DNA of 64,000 nt from Leekyejoonella antrihumi (GTDB taxonomy: Bacteria; Actinomycetota; Actinomycetes; Actinomycetales; Dermatophilaceae): positions 224,399 through 288,398 of the forward strand of contig NZ_VCQV01000001.1 of the NCBI RefSeq assembly GCF_007845645.1, written 5' to 3'. The notes under the pieces were generated by a model. It saw nothing but the letters and a program-made list of their open reading frames with translations. It searched no databases and had not been told where the DNA came from. The position numbers and the translations under genes are program-made. Numbering within the stretch: position 1 is the first letter of the stretch; every line of letters starts with the position of its first letter. Shown here piece after piece: positions 46,567 to 55,163 of the stretch.

Positions 46567-47373
46567 GTGACCACGCCGACCATTCTGGATCCTGACAGCA
46601 ACAGCTACTACCGCCCGCTGGGCAACGGTCGCTATCTGCCGACCCTGCACGTGCAGGGCGCCTGGAACGACCACGAGCAGCACATGTCTCCGGTCGGCGG
46701 ACTCATCGCCCACGAGCTGATGCGCCACGAACCGCGCGCCGACATGCAGCTGGCCCGCATCAACTTCGAGATCCTCGGGCTGATCCCCGCGCAGGACACG
46801 CACATCAGCGTGACCACCATTCGACCGGGTCGCACCATCGAGCTGCTCGAGGCGACCCTGACGATCGGCGAGCGGGTGATCGTCCGTGCCCGCGCCTGGC
46901 GGCTGTCGCGTCAGGACACCTCGGCGGTGGCGGCCGTCGAGCTGCCGAGCATGCCCCCACCCGATGAGTGCACGGCATACAACCCGACGCAGGAGTGGCC
47001 GGGCGCCTTCCTCGCCTCGTTGCGTATGAAGGCGGTCCCCGGCGGGCGGGCGGGACGTCGCAGCGTGTGGGTGCAGTCCACCAAAACGCTCGTGGAGGGC
47101 GTCGACGTCGACCCTCTGGCCTCCTACGCCATGCTCATCGACACGGCGAACGGCATCGCGACCCGAGTGCGGCCGCACGAGATGATGTATCCGAACGTCG
47201 AGCTGTCAGTCCACCTGTTCCGCAATCCGGACGCCCAGTGGGTCGGGCTGGACACCTGCGTCACGTTTGGTGAGAGCGGGATCGGGCTGACGTCCACCAC
47301 TCTGGGTGATATCCACGGCCCCGTCGGCCGGTCCGAGCAGTGCCTCACCGTCCGCGACCTCCCGACGGGCTGA
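46567..47373 (+). CDS. Acyl-CoA thioesterase (TesB-like double hot-dog) protein
   Basis: 268 residues of the thioesterase superfamily found widely in actinobacteria. N-terminal hot-dog: NSYYRPLGNGRYLPTLHVQGAWNDHEQHMSPVGGLIAHELMRH, then ITVTTIRPGRTIELLEATLTIGERVIVRARAWRL. C-terminal hot-dog ends VGLDTCVTFGESGIGLTSTTLGDIHGPVGRSEQCLTVR, the conserved terminus. It hydrolyses acyl-CoA of unknown chain type. GTG start (VTTPTILDPDS). The final 168 bases are overlapped by the antisense 3' end of the PAP2 gene. Confidence 0.85.
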   Translation: MTTPTILDPDSNSYYRPLGNGRYLPTLHVQGAWNDHEQHMSPVGGLIAHELMRHEPRADMQLARINFEILGLIPAQDTHISVTTIRPGRTIELLEATLTIGERVIVRARAWRLSRQDTSAVAAVELPSMPPPDECTAYNPTQEWPGAFLASLRMKAVPGGRAGRRSVWVQSTKTLVEGVDVDPLASYAMLIDTANGIATRVRPHEMMYPNVELSVHLFRNPDAQWVGLDTCVTFGESGIGLTSTTLGDIHGPVGRSEQCLTVRDLPTG

Positions 47374-48339
47374 TCGGCGCCGCAGCCCCTGCCACACCCC
47401 CAGGATGATCACGGCATACAGGACACCGAAGATCTCGTCGGTCACGTAGTGCTCACCGGCATATACGAGGCTGAACGCCATCACCAGCGGATAGATCACC
47501 AGCACGATCCGCAGCCACCAGCGCCTCGTCCAGCACCAGACGAATCCGACGATGAGCACGGCGTATGCCATGTGCAGCGACGGCATCGCCGCCACCGGGT
47601 TCGAGCGTGCCTGGCCGTCGCCGAGCACCTGGTTCGCGATGTGGAAGCCCATCCGCTGCCAGCCCTGCCCGGACAGCCGCGCCACGTCGGCGCCGGGGAT
47701 GGAGCCCTGCATGGACGCGAGCCACGGCGGCGACATCGGGTAGAGGAAGTAGGTGGCCAAGCCCGCGATCGCCATCGCGACGACCAGCTTGACCCAGATG
47801 CGGAACTTGTCCCGGGCCACGATCCACCAGTACGTCGCGGCCAGCGGGGTCACCACGAAGTGGCTGCAGTAGCAGAGGGTGACGATCACGCTGATCCACG
47901 GGACCGTCGTGGTGGCGTGGAAGTGCTCCTGGATCCACTGGTTCGGCAGGTGGCCGCCGAAGAGGAACTTGTCGAACTCGACAGGGAAGGTCACGTGCAG
48001 CGGCAGGCCCAGACCGTTGGTGGCGCCCTGCTCCGGGTACCCCGACAGGTGGCTACCGTGGAAGTGGGAGGCCATTCCGTAGCCGTAGTCGTAGGCGAGC
48101 AGGATCCCTTGGAAGGGCAACCAGTCGAGCATCAGGCGCCACCAGGCTCGCCAGCCCTTGCCAACCACGAGCGTGCTCAGGCCGACGAGGATCCAGAGAG
48201 TCAGGCCGACGCGGTCCAGTGGGACACCGACGGCGACGACGTAGCCGATCAGCACCACCAGGTAGCAGGCAATGGCCACCCGCCGAACGATCTTCCAGTC
48301 CACCCGGGCGGCGATGCTCTCTCGCCCACTCGCCGCCAT
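47206..48339 (-). CDS. PAP2-family / inositolphosphorylceramide-synthase-like membrane phosphatase
   Basis: 377 residues with about six to seven helices. The PAP2 catalytic motifs are seen as SNPVAAMPSLHMAYAV (PSLHM) and VYAGEHYVTDEIFG (H-x3-D). It resembles the Aur1/IPC-synthase-like group of actinobacteria, which transfer head groups on lipids. The C-terminal ~56 residues, after WQGLRRRSARREV, run antisense through the end of the thioesterase gene and look unstructured, so the functional protein may end near 47380. ATG 48339 is used. Probably the third gene of a unit with DUF5819 and HTTM. Confidence 0.82.
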   Translation of the reverse strand: MAASGRESIAARVDWKIVRRVAIACYLVVLIGYVVAVGVPLDRVGLTLWILVGLSTLVVGKGWRAWWRLMLDWLPFQGILLAYDYGYGMASHFHGSHLSGYPEQGATNGLGLPLHVTFPVEFDKFLFGGHLPNQWIQEHFHATTTVPWISVIVTLCYCSHFVVTPLAATYWWIVARDKFRIWVKLVVAMAIAGLATYFLYPMSPPWLASMQGSIPGADVARLSGQGWQRMGFHIANQVLGDGQARSNPVAAMPSLHMAYAVLIVGFVWCWTRRWWLRIVLVIYPLVMAFSLVYAGEHYVTDEIFGVLYAVIILGVWQGLRRRSARREVADGEALLGPADGAVDITQSGGRQPDPALTKRDAGVQPDPLGVRIAEQVD

Positions 48340-48395
48340 AAGTGAACACCCTAGACGCAGTGCTGGGGAGTCAAGGATGGCTCGAGCCGGCGCGG

Positions 48396-49397
48396 CTACG
48401 AGTGTTCGACGAGGTGCGCCCGAGGGTAGAGCCGGCTGGCCAGGCGTGCCACGGTGCGATCCTGGATGAAGGCGAAGTCGGCACCGACCATGGCGAGCGA
48501 AAACAAACCCAGTCCCAGGAAGAGTGCGATGCCGGCGTGCAGTGACACCATCGCAACGACGGCAACCACGCGGGTGCGGTGCCGAAGCAGCAGCAGGCCA
48601 AAAACGATCTGCAGGACCACGGATCCCCAGGACATCGCGTGGACCGCGAGCGGCTGGTTCGCCACGAAGTGCGACAGGCTCGGCCAGGGCGACAGGTAGC
48701 CGGCGTGCAGCGGGTAGTAGATGGCGGTGCCATCGCGCCACAGGCTCCCCCGGAGCTTGGCCAGACCCGCAACCAGATAGATGATGATGATCTGGGCGCC
48801 GATGAGCACGAGTGCGGCATTGTGGATCGGCACTCGGACGCTGTCCGGCAGGAGCCCGGGGCGAAGCGCTCGCATATCGTTGCCGGCGGCCAGGAGCCCC
48901 CGCCGGCGAGCAATCCACCGGTCGAGCGACAGCCGCTGGGACGTGTCGGCAAAGCAGAGCCACAGCAGCACGATTCGCGCGACGACGTCCTCCGTGTCGG
49001 TGCTCGTCGGCCCGGCGGCGATCAATGAGGTGAACATGAAGAAGACCGCGATCGTGCTCACCCGGCTGGCTAGACCCATCATCATGCAGACACCGAGAAT
49101 GCCGAGCACCAGGTACTTCGCGGTGAAGACACCCGACGGATCGGCGCCGTTGAAGTAGCCGAACACCGGTGAGCCCCAGATGCTGTGCGCGCGGTAGGGC
49201 TGCGCCCAGGCCGAGCCGGTGCCCCACAAGAACTGCCGATCGGGCGCGTTGACGGCGACCGTGAGAACCACGAAGAGGCCGTAGATGATGCGCGACGCGG
49301 CCAGCCCGTACTGAGCGTGCATATCGAGCGCGAACCAGTCGGTTACCCGGCACGCCGGCCGAGGGACGCGAAGCAGGCAACGCCCTGGCCCGCTCAT
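48396..49397 (-). CDS. HTTM-domain (SdpB-like) membrane protein
   Basis: 333 residues with at least six helices of the HTTM type (related to vitamin-K-dependent carboxylase membrane domains). It starts with the conserved FALDMHAQYGLAASRIIYGLFVVLTVAVNAPDRQFLWGTGSAWAQPY. IYLVAGLAKLRGSLWRDGTAIYYPL is the family core. The start overlaps the DUF5819 stop (ATGA), so both proteins are made together. SdpB of Bacillus, needed to mature the SDP toxin, is a distant HTTM relative. No SdpC-like peptide gene is visible. Confidence 0.85.
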   Translation of the reverse strand: MSGPGRCLLRVPRPACRVTDWFALDMHAQYGLAASRIIYGLFVVLTVAVNAPDRQFLWGTGSAWAQPYRAHSIWGSPVFGYFNGADPSGVFTAKYLVLGILGVCMMMGLASRVSTIAVFFMFTSLIAAGPTSTDTEDVVARIVLLWLCFADTSQRLSLDRWIARRRGLLAAGNDMRALRPGLLPDSVRVPIHNAALVLIGAQIIIIYLVAGLAKLRGSLWRDGTAIYYPLHAGYLSPWPSLSHFVANQPLAVHAMSWGSVVLQIVFGLLLLRHRTRVVAVVAMVSLHAGIALFLGLGLFSLAMVGADFAFIQDRTVARLASRLYPRAHLVEHS

Positions 49398-50161
49398 CGT
49401 GGACCGCCGGTGGACTCATTGGTGCAGCCGGACGACTGCCCGTAGACACCGCCGACGACCTCCCGGCCGGCGTGCGGGAAGGACTGAGTCGGCATCCAGC
49501 CCGAGGTCCAGCGGTTCACCCGCTCGCTGGCCTGGTTGCTGCGCCTCGCCGGGTAAGGCACGAAGTGGGTGTCCTCGATCATGATCTGCACCCGCCGGCT
49601 GTCCCCCCACCGCCCGGCGGCGATCTGCGACACCAGTCCCATCATGGATCGGTCGCTCTCGACGAAGTCCGCCGCGCCCGTATGAGACGCACCGGCGGCG
49701 ACCAGGTGGCGCTGCATACCATGCCAGCTGGTGCCGTCCGCGTCGTCGGCCGCGATCGCGCGGGCGGAGCTCGGCAGCTGTCCCAGGGTGCCGCGGTAGT
49801 GCTTGACCAGCTGGAACGTCGTCAGGTAGCGACGATCCGGCACCAGATGATGCAGCACGGCGGAGTGGATGTCGCAGGCCGACACGTCGAACCACGAGGT
49901 CACCCCTCCGGCGGTCTCGGCCCGCACCCTCAGCCAGGTGCTGTAGCTGACCGGATCGGGCGCGAAGACACCCCACGCCTGCTTGAAGACCGGCTCCATG
50001 TAGCGGTCGATACCGGCCCGAACCGGCGCCGGGAGCGACGCCGGGCGGGCGAGGTAGACGACCGTCGCGCCCAGGTGAAGAGCCACCAGAAGCATCACGA
50101 GTTGCGCTACCAGCCGCTGCCGCGACGGGCGTTCCCCCTGCGACACCGTCGTACTCGTCAT
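49394..50161 (-). CDS. DUF5819 family membrane-anchored protein
   Basis: 255 residues. One N-terminal helix (LVMLLVALHLGATVVYLA), then an extracytoplasmic domain. The core is YMEPVFKQAWGVFAPDPVSYSTWLRVRAETAGGVTSWFDVSA. The family usually sits next to an HTTM protein, as here, and resembles SdpA in length and context. Function not established. The ATG start overlaps no other gene; the thiQ gene ends 138 bases away on the same strand. Confidence 0.85.
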   Translation of the reverse strand: MTSTTVSQGERPSRQRLVAQLVMLLVALHLGATVVYLARPASLPAPVRAGIDRYMEPVFKQAWGVFAPDPVSYSTWLRVRAETAGGVTSWFDVSACDIHSAVLHHLVPDRRYLTTFQLVKHYRGTLGQLPSSARAIAADDADGTSWHGMQRHLVAAGASHTGAADFVESDRSMMGLVSQIAAGRWGDSRRVQIMIEDTHFVPYPARRSNQASERVNRWTSGWMPTQSFPHAGREVVGGVYGQSSGCTNESTGGPR

Positions 50162-50299
50162 CCGCGCCCCCTCGTCGCCTGCCGCTTCCGTCCGCCACCA
50201 CGGTGCCGTGGTGATGGCGGCCGGGCAATCGGACGAAGAAGGACTCGGCGCGTCGGTCTTGGTCGGATGCGCCGAGGAGCACTGCGGGTGCCTGCGGCG

Positions 50300-51310
50300 C
50301 TACCTGCCGGCGGGACCCTCCGGAAGCGCCGCGGTCGCTGCGGGGACCAGTCGCAGCTGCACTCGGTCGCCGGGCGCCAGGGTGGTGCCGGTCTCGGCAT
50401 ACGCCTGGACCTCGCCGATCGCCTCGACCTCGCACCGCAGCCGTATGCCGTCCGCCACCGTGGCCGCGGAGCGCACCGTCCCGATCAGTTCGCCTCGTGG
50501 ATCCACCCGCAGCGCCCCGGGCCGCAGCGCGATGCGTCGACCCGCGCCGGCGCCCAGCAGCGGGCGCAGCCGGTCGGCACCGGAGCCGTCGAGGATCGTG
50601 CTGAATCCGAGGAACTGCGCCGCTCGCTCGTCCACCGGGTGCTGCCACACGTCGGCGGCCGGCCCCTGCTGCACGATCCTGCCGTCCCGCATCACCGCGA
50701 TCCGGTCCGCGGCGGTCAGTGCCTCGTCATGGTCGTGGGTGACCAGCAGCGCGGTGGTGCCGGTGCAAACCAGGATCTCGCGCAGGTCCGTGGCCAGGCG
50801 ATCTCGCAGCGCCCGGTCGAGCGCCGACAACGGTTCGTCGAGCAGCAGCAGCCGTGGCTCAGCGGCCAGTGCGCGGGCCAGCGCCACCCGCTGCTGCTGA
50901 CCACCGGACAGGCTGGCCGGCCCGCGCTCCTCCATCCCCGGCAGACCGACCAGGTTCAGCAGCTCGGTCACCCGAGGCGCAATCTTTGCGCGGGCGACAC
51001 GTTTCCGCCGCAACGGGTAGGCGACGTTGGCCGCCACGTCCAGGTGGGCGAAGAGCTGCCCGTCCTGGAACATCAGCGCGAACCCGCGCTTGTGCGTCGG
51101 TATACCGGTCACGTCGGCCCCGTCGAAGCTCACCGTGCCGCGGTCGGGCACCTGCAGGCCGGCGATGACCCGCAGCAAGGTCGACTTGCCGCAGCCCGAC
51201 GGCCCGAGGACGGCCAGGACCTGCCCGGCCGGCAGCTCCAGGGTCACGTCCTGCACCGCAGGGTCCCCGTCGAAGCTGACGCCGACACCCGCCACGACCA
51301 GTCCGTCCAT
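50300..51310 (-). CDS. thiQ: Thiamine ABC transporter ATP-binding protein
   Basis: 336 residues, FbpC/ThiQ-type. Walker A GPSGCGKST, Q-loop LMFQDGQLF, signature [15 protein letters not shown], Walker B LLLLDEPLSALD, H-loop LLVTHDHDEAL. The C-terminal ~100 residues form a TOBE-like regulatory domain. It begins MDGLVVAG immediately after the thiP stop, with no gap. The transporter is riboswitch-controlled, which fixes the substrate as thiamine or its phosphate/precursor. Confidence 0.88.
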   Translation of the reverse strand: MDGLVVAGVGVSFDGDPAVQDVTLELPAGQVLAVLGPSGCGKSTLLRVIAGLQVPDRGTVSFDGADVTGIPTHKRGFALMFQDGQLFAHLDVAANVAYPLRRKRVARAKIAPRVTELLNLVGLPGMEERGPASLSGGQQQRVALARALAAEPRLLLLDEPLSALDRALRDRLATDLREILVCTGTTALLVTHDHDEALTAADRIAVMRDGRIVQQGPAADVWQHPVDERAAQFLGFSTILDGSGADRLRPLLGAGAGRRIALRPGALRVDPRGELIGTVRSAATVADGIRLRCEVEAIGEVQAYAETGTTLAPGDRVQLRLVPAATAALPEGPAGR

Positions 51311-52960
51311 CTAGAACGCGCCCATGGAGGTGACGTGCAGGCGTTCGACCAGGCCCATGACCAGGGCGGTCATGCCGGCGAGCACGACCGAGCCGGCGAG
51401 CGCCATACCGAAGTTCACCGCTCCAGGGTGGCCGATGAGCGCGTAGATGACCACCGGCAGGGTGGGGTGATCGGGCTGCGCGAGGAAGCTGGTCGCGCCG
51501 AACTCCCCCAGCGAGACCGCCAGCGCGAACCCGGTGGCGGCCAGCAGCGGCCGCCACACCACCGGCAGATCGACGGTGACCATGGCGCGCAGCGGTGAGG
51601 CGCCGAGCGCGGCGGCGGCCTGTCGCTGCCGCTCGTCGGTGGATCGCAGCGCCGGCGCGAGCGTGCGCACCACCAGCGGCAGCGCGACCAGCGCCTGCGC
51701 AATGGGGATCAGGATGGGCGAGGAGCGCAGGTCCAGCGGCGGGTGGTTGAGGGTGATGAGGAAGCCGAACCCGACCGTGACCGCGGAGATCCCCAGCGGC
51801 AGCATGAACGCCCCGTCCAAGGCGGTGAGCAGGCCGCGGGTATGCCGGGTGGAGCCGCGGCGGGTCACCAGCACCGAGACGATCACCCCCAGCACGACAG
51901 CCATCGCCGTCGCGTCGATCGCGATCCGCCAGGAGTTGTCCAGCGCCTGCCACACCGGCACCAGCAGCGCATTGTCCGCTCCGTCGGAGGCAAGGTGCCG
52001 ATAGTTGTCGAGGGTCCACACCCCGTCGATCTGCAGCGAGCGGACCACCAGCGTCGCCAGCGGAGCCACGACGAAGAGCACCACGAGCCCGGTCAGGGCC
52101 AGCGGGATGGCATCCGAGAAGCGCACCGCGCGCAGTCCCCCGCGCCCGGCGGTCACGGTGGTGCGCTGCTTGCGGCTGCGCGCGATCTCGGCTCCCCAGA
52201 GCAGCACGACGACCGCCAGCAGCTGCACGATCGACAGCACCGCCGCCGAGCGCAGGTCGAGCAGGTTGGTGGTCAGCAGATAGATCTGCGTCTCGATCGT
52301 GCTGTACCGGGTGCCGCCGAGGATCAGCACGACACCGAAGGCCGTGGCACAGAAGAGGAAGACGACGCTGGCCGCGGAGATGATCGAGGGCCGCAGCGCC
52401 GGCAGCGTGACCGTGCGAAAGACCTGCCACGGCGAGGCGCCGAGCGCTGCGGCCGACTCCTCCGCGCGAGGGTCCAGGCCCTCCCATACGGCGCCGACGG
52501 TGCGCACCACGACGGCCAGGTTGAAGAAGACCAGCGCCAGCAAGATGGCCACCCATGACGCGTCAATGTTCAAGAACCCCAGCGGGCCCGACTGCACCAG
52601 CAGAGTGCGAAACGCCACGCCGACCACCACGGTCGGCAGCACGAACGGGGTCACCACGATGCCGCGCAGGACCCTGCGCCCGGGCAGCCGCAGCCGATAG
52701 AGCACGTAGGCCACCGGGACCCCGAGCGCGGTGGTCAGTGCGGTCCCGAGCACCGCGATCCAGAGGGTGAACCACAGTGCCTGCCGCTCGGGCGGGCGGC
52801 TGAGCACCGACCAGGTGTCCCCGAGCGCCCAGGAGCCGTCCGGGTGCAGGCCGCGCAGGACCATGCCACCGACCGGCAGCACGAAGAAGACGGCCAGAAA
52901 CACCAGCGGGATCAGCGCCAGGGCGGTCAGAGCCGCACGACGCGGCCAGCGGGACGGCAT
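51311..52960 (-). CDS. thiP: Thiamine ABC transporter permease (fused double-domain)
   Basis: 549 residues with about 12 helices in two homologous halves, each with an EAA coupling loop: ESAAALGASPWQVFRTVTLPALRPS near residue 175, and RQAAAALGASPLRAMVTVDLPVVWRP near residue 450. This is the ThiP/FbpB fused architecture. The start is four bases after the binding-protein stop, and its own stop abuts the thiQ start. Confidence 0.9.
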   Translation of the reverse strand: MPSRWPRRAALTALALIPLVFLAVFFVLPVGGMVLRGLHPDGSWALGDTWSVLSRPPERQALWFTLWIAVLGTALTTALGVPVAYVLYRLRLPGRRVLRGIVVTPFVLPTVVVGVAFRTLLVQSGPLGFLNIDASWVAILLALVFFNLAVVVRTVGAVWEGLDPRAEESAAALGASPWQVFRTVTLPALRPSIISAASVVFLFCATAFGVVLILGGTRYSTIETQIYLLTTNLLDLRSAAVLSIVQLLAVVVLLWGAEIARSRKQRTTVTAGRGGLRAVRFSDAIPLALTGLVVLFVVAPLATLVVRSLQIDGVWTLDNYRHLASDGADNALLVPVWQALDNSWRIAIDATAMAVVLGVIVSVLVTRRGSTRHTRGLLTALDGAFMLPLGISAVTVGFGFLITLNHPPLDLRSSPILIPIAQALVALPLVVRTLAPALRSTDERQRQAAAALGASPLRAMVTVDLPVVWRPLLAATGFALAVSLGEFGATSFLAQPDHPTLPVVIYALIGHPGAVNFGMALAGSVVLAGMTALVMGLVERLHVTSMGAF

Positions 52961-52964
52961 ACGA

Positions 52965-54047
52965 CTAACCGGCAGTCACGTCCTGCCACTGCTGCAGCCA
53001 GGTCGCCCGGTTCTTGGAGATCTCGGCCGGCGGCACGCTCCAGGGTTTGGCCGGGATCTTCGCGAAGGTCTTCCAGTCGGCCGGCAGCGGCACGCGCTTG
53101 TCGACCGGGAACACATACATGTTGGGCGGCAGCGCCTTCTGGAAGGCGCTGCCGAGCATGAACCTGACGAAGGCCTTGGCGCCGGCCGGGTTCTTGGCGC
53201 CCTTGATGACGCCGGCATACTCGACGCTCTGGAAGCAGGTGTTGAGCAGCGCACTCGTGCTCGACTTGTCACCTTTGACCGTAGTCGTCGGGTCGCTGTT
53301 GTAGGACAGGATGATCGGCCGGTCCCCCTTCCCGCCACCGGCGGTGTAGTCGACGTTCCAGGCGTCGCTCCAGCCACTGGTCACCTTGGTGCCGTTGGCC
53401 ATCAGCTTCTTCCAGTAGCCCTGCCACCCGGAGGTGCCGTACTTGCTGATCGTGCTCAGCAGGAACGCCATACCCGGGGATGAGGTGGCCGCACCCGGGG
53501 TGACGAACAGGTTCTTGTAGGCCGGTTTCGTCAGGTCGTCCAGGCTGGTGGGCGGTTGCAGCTTGTGCTTGTTGAACCAGGCGTTGTCGACGTTGACGCA
53601 CACGTCGCTGAAGTCGATCGGGGTGAGCTGCTTGGCCGCCGCCCCCTTCAGCGCGTAGGCGGAGGCGCCATCGGGCAGCGCCGGGCTGTAGTCATCGAGC
53701 ACCCCGGCATCGGTGACCCGGGTGGCGAAGGTGTTGTCGATGCCGAAGGTGACATCTCCGACGGGGCTGCCCTTGGTCAGCACCAGCTGGTTGGCGACCT
53801 GGCCGGCGTCGCCCGACGACGACACCTTCACGACATACCCGGTCTGTGCGGTGAACTTCGCCAGTAGCGACTTGGGTGCCACCCAGGAGTCGTGAGTCAC
53901 CAGGGTGACGGTTTTGTTCGTGGGCGCCGTGGCACTGCCCGTCCCGGTGGATGTGGGGTCGTTGGTGCTGGTCGTGCTGCTCAGTGAGCAGCCCGTCAGC
54001 GACACGGCGGCGACCGCGCCGAGCGCAATCAGGTGAGTTGCTCGCAT
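52965..54047 (-). CDS. thiB: Thiamine-binding lipoprotein (TbpA/ThiB)
   Basis: 360 residues. Signal with lipobox VSLTGC. A type II SBP fold follows: VTLVTHDSWVAPKSLLAKFTAQTGYVVKVSSSGDAG, GDVTFGIDNTFATRVTDAGVLDDY, and NVDNAWFNKHKLQPPTSLDDL are characteristic of TbpA. First gene of thiBPQ. It directly follows the TPP riboswitch, so it is induced by thiamine shortage. Confidence 0.93.
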   Translation of the reverse strand: MRATHLIALGAVAAVSLTGCSLSSTTSTNDPTSTGTGSATAPTNKTVTLVTHDSWVAPKSLLAKFTAQTGYVVKVSSSGDAGQVANQLVLTKGSPVGDVTFGIDNTFATRVTDAGVLDDYSPALPDGASAYALKGAAAKQLTPIDFSDVCVNVDNAWFNKHKLQPPTSLDDLTKPAYKNLFVTPGAATSSPGMAFLLSTISKYGTSGWQGYWKKLMANGTKVTSGWSDAWNVDYTAGGGKGDRPIILSYNSDPTTTVKGDKSSTSALLNTCFQSVEYAGVIKGAKNPAGAKAFVRFMLGSAFQKALPPNMYVFPVDKRVPLPADWKTFAKIPAKPWSVPPAEISKNRATWLQQWQDVTAG

Positions 54048-54079
54048 CGTGAGACATCCTCCTCGTGTCGAAGAGGGGC

Positions 54080-54168
54080 TCGACTTCCTCCACCGGTACT
54101 AACCGGATCAGGTTCGAGGGTCTGCGGGTGGCCCCGCACTCTCAGCGCCTGGTGCGCTCCCCTGTCGT
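54080..54168 (-). promoter_or_regulatory. TPP riboswitch (THI element) upstream of thiBPQ
   Basis: Read on the minus strand, the conserved elements are GGGGAGC, GCGCTGAGAGTGCGG (pyrimidine-sensor arm with CTGAGAG), ACCCTCGAACCTGATCCGG, and a closing stem GTTAGTACCGG. It ends about 35 bases before the thiB start, so translational (ribosome-site) control is more likely than a distant terminator. Confidence 0.93.
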
Positions 54169-54259
54169 CTCAAAAGATGACGTTACACGCCGGACGTGGC
54201 AGGCTCGGCACCGTGGTATGCAGGTCCAGGACGAATGGACCCCGATGTGAGGAGATGCA

Positions 54260-54574
54260 ATGGCGGTCGGTTGGAAGGTCATCAACCTGGCGAGCGGTAT
54301 CGCGGCGCGCAAGACGTCCGCGAAGGTCACCACCAAGACCTGGAAGACCGCAACCGGTGCACCACCGAAGAACAAGTTCGACCCCTACGCCTCACCGACC
54401 GAGCTGACGATCTTTGCGATCTTCTCCGGCGCCGTGTCCGCCGGGATCAAGACCTTCATCGAGCAGAAGTCGGCCGACTTCTACACCAAGACCACCGGTC
54501 ACGTGCCACCGCAGATCGCCAAGGCGCAAGCCGACCAGGAGGACCAGGCCGAGGCCAAGAAGCGCATCAGCTGA
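54260..54574 (+). CDS. DUF4235 family small membrane protein
   Basis: 104 residues. The signature is GWKVINLASGIAARKTSAKVTTKTWKTATGAPPKNKFDPYASPTELTIFAIFSGAVSAGIKTFI, with one clear membrane helix and a charged C-terminus. Function unknown; the family is common in actinobacteria. Single-gene unit facing away from thiBPQ. Confidence 0.88.
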   Translation: MAVGWKVINLASGIAARKTSAKVTTKTWKTATGAPPKNKFDPYASPTELTIFAIFSGAVSAGIKTFIEQKSADFYTKTTGHVPPQIAKAQADQEDQAEAKKRIS

Positions 54575-55163
54575 CAGTCCGGATACGGCCGATCGCGCCA
54601 CAGGAGTGGTCGGTCGTGTCCTGTCGAAGTGCAGCCAAGCTTGGCCACCGCGACAAGTGGCGACCATTGGATGAATCCTGCGCCGCCAAGCCTGTTTCGC
54701 AATGTCTAGAACTTCGGCGCAAGGCGATCCGTATGACGCCCGTGTCCCGGGACGCCCAGGCGGACGGCCCCTACGGAACGGACAACGCAATACCGGGGCG
54801 AGGGCGCCCCTCGACATGCGGCTTCACCGTTTGTGGTTCGTCCTGCGGGACACCCGGATCTGCCGATGCTGCTCCCGGTACGAGCGCTGGCCTTCGACGT
54901 AGCGCCCTTGCAGCAGGGTTACCTGGCAGAAGTTTGAGGCCATCGCGCGAACTCTTCCGGCGCATCCCCCGGGGCACCGTCGTGATTATCTTGCGGGTGG
55001 TGCTCTTGTCAAATCGGGTGGGGCGTGGTTGGCTCAGGCATCTGTTCCCGTGACGATCGACGCGGGTGCCCCGGCGGTTACCGAGACGCTCGTCGCGAGC
55101 GTTTACGGTGGCGCCGCGCACCGTTTGGTGCGTGGTGAAGGGTTGGGACTGGGGAGGGCACGT
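54575..55163. other. 589-base gap without a recognised gene
   Basis: Between DUF4235 and the Rhs gene. Only short, unrelated open frames on both strands. No similarity to known RNA genes. It marks the left border of the accessory segment. Confidence 0.5.

Noticed and set aside
47374..49449. Single 747-residue protein covering PAP2 and HTTM genes
   Set aside because: The frame is open by chance upstream of the PAP2 start, and the HTTM protein is in another frame with its own start.
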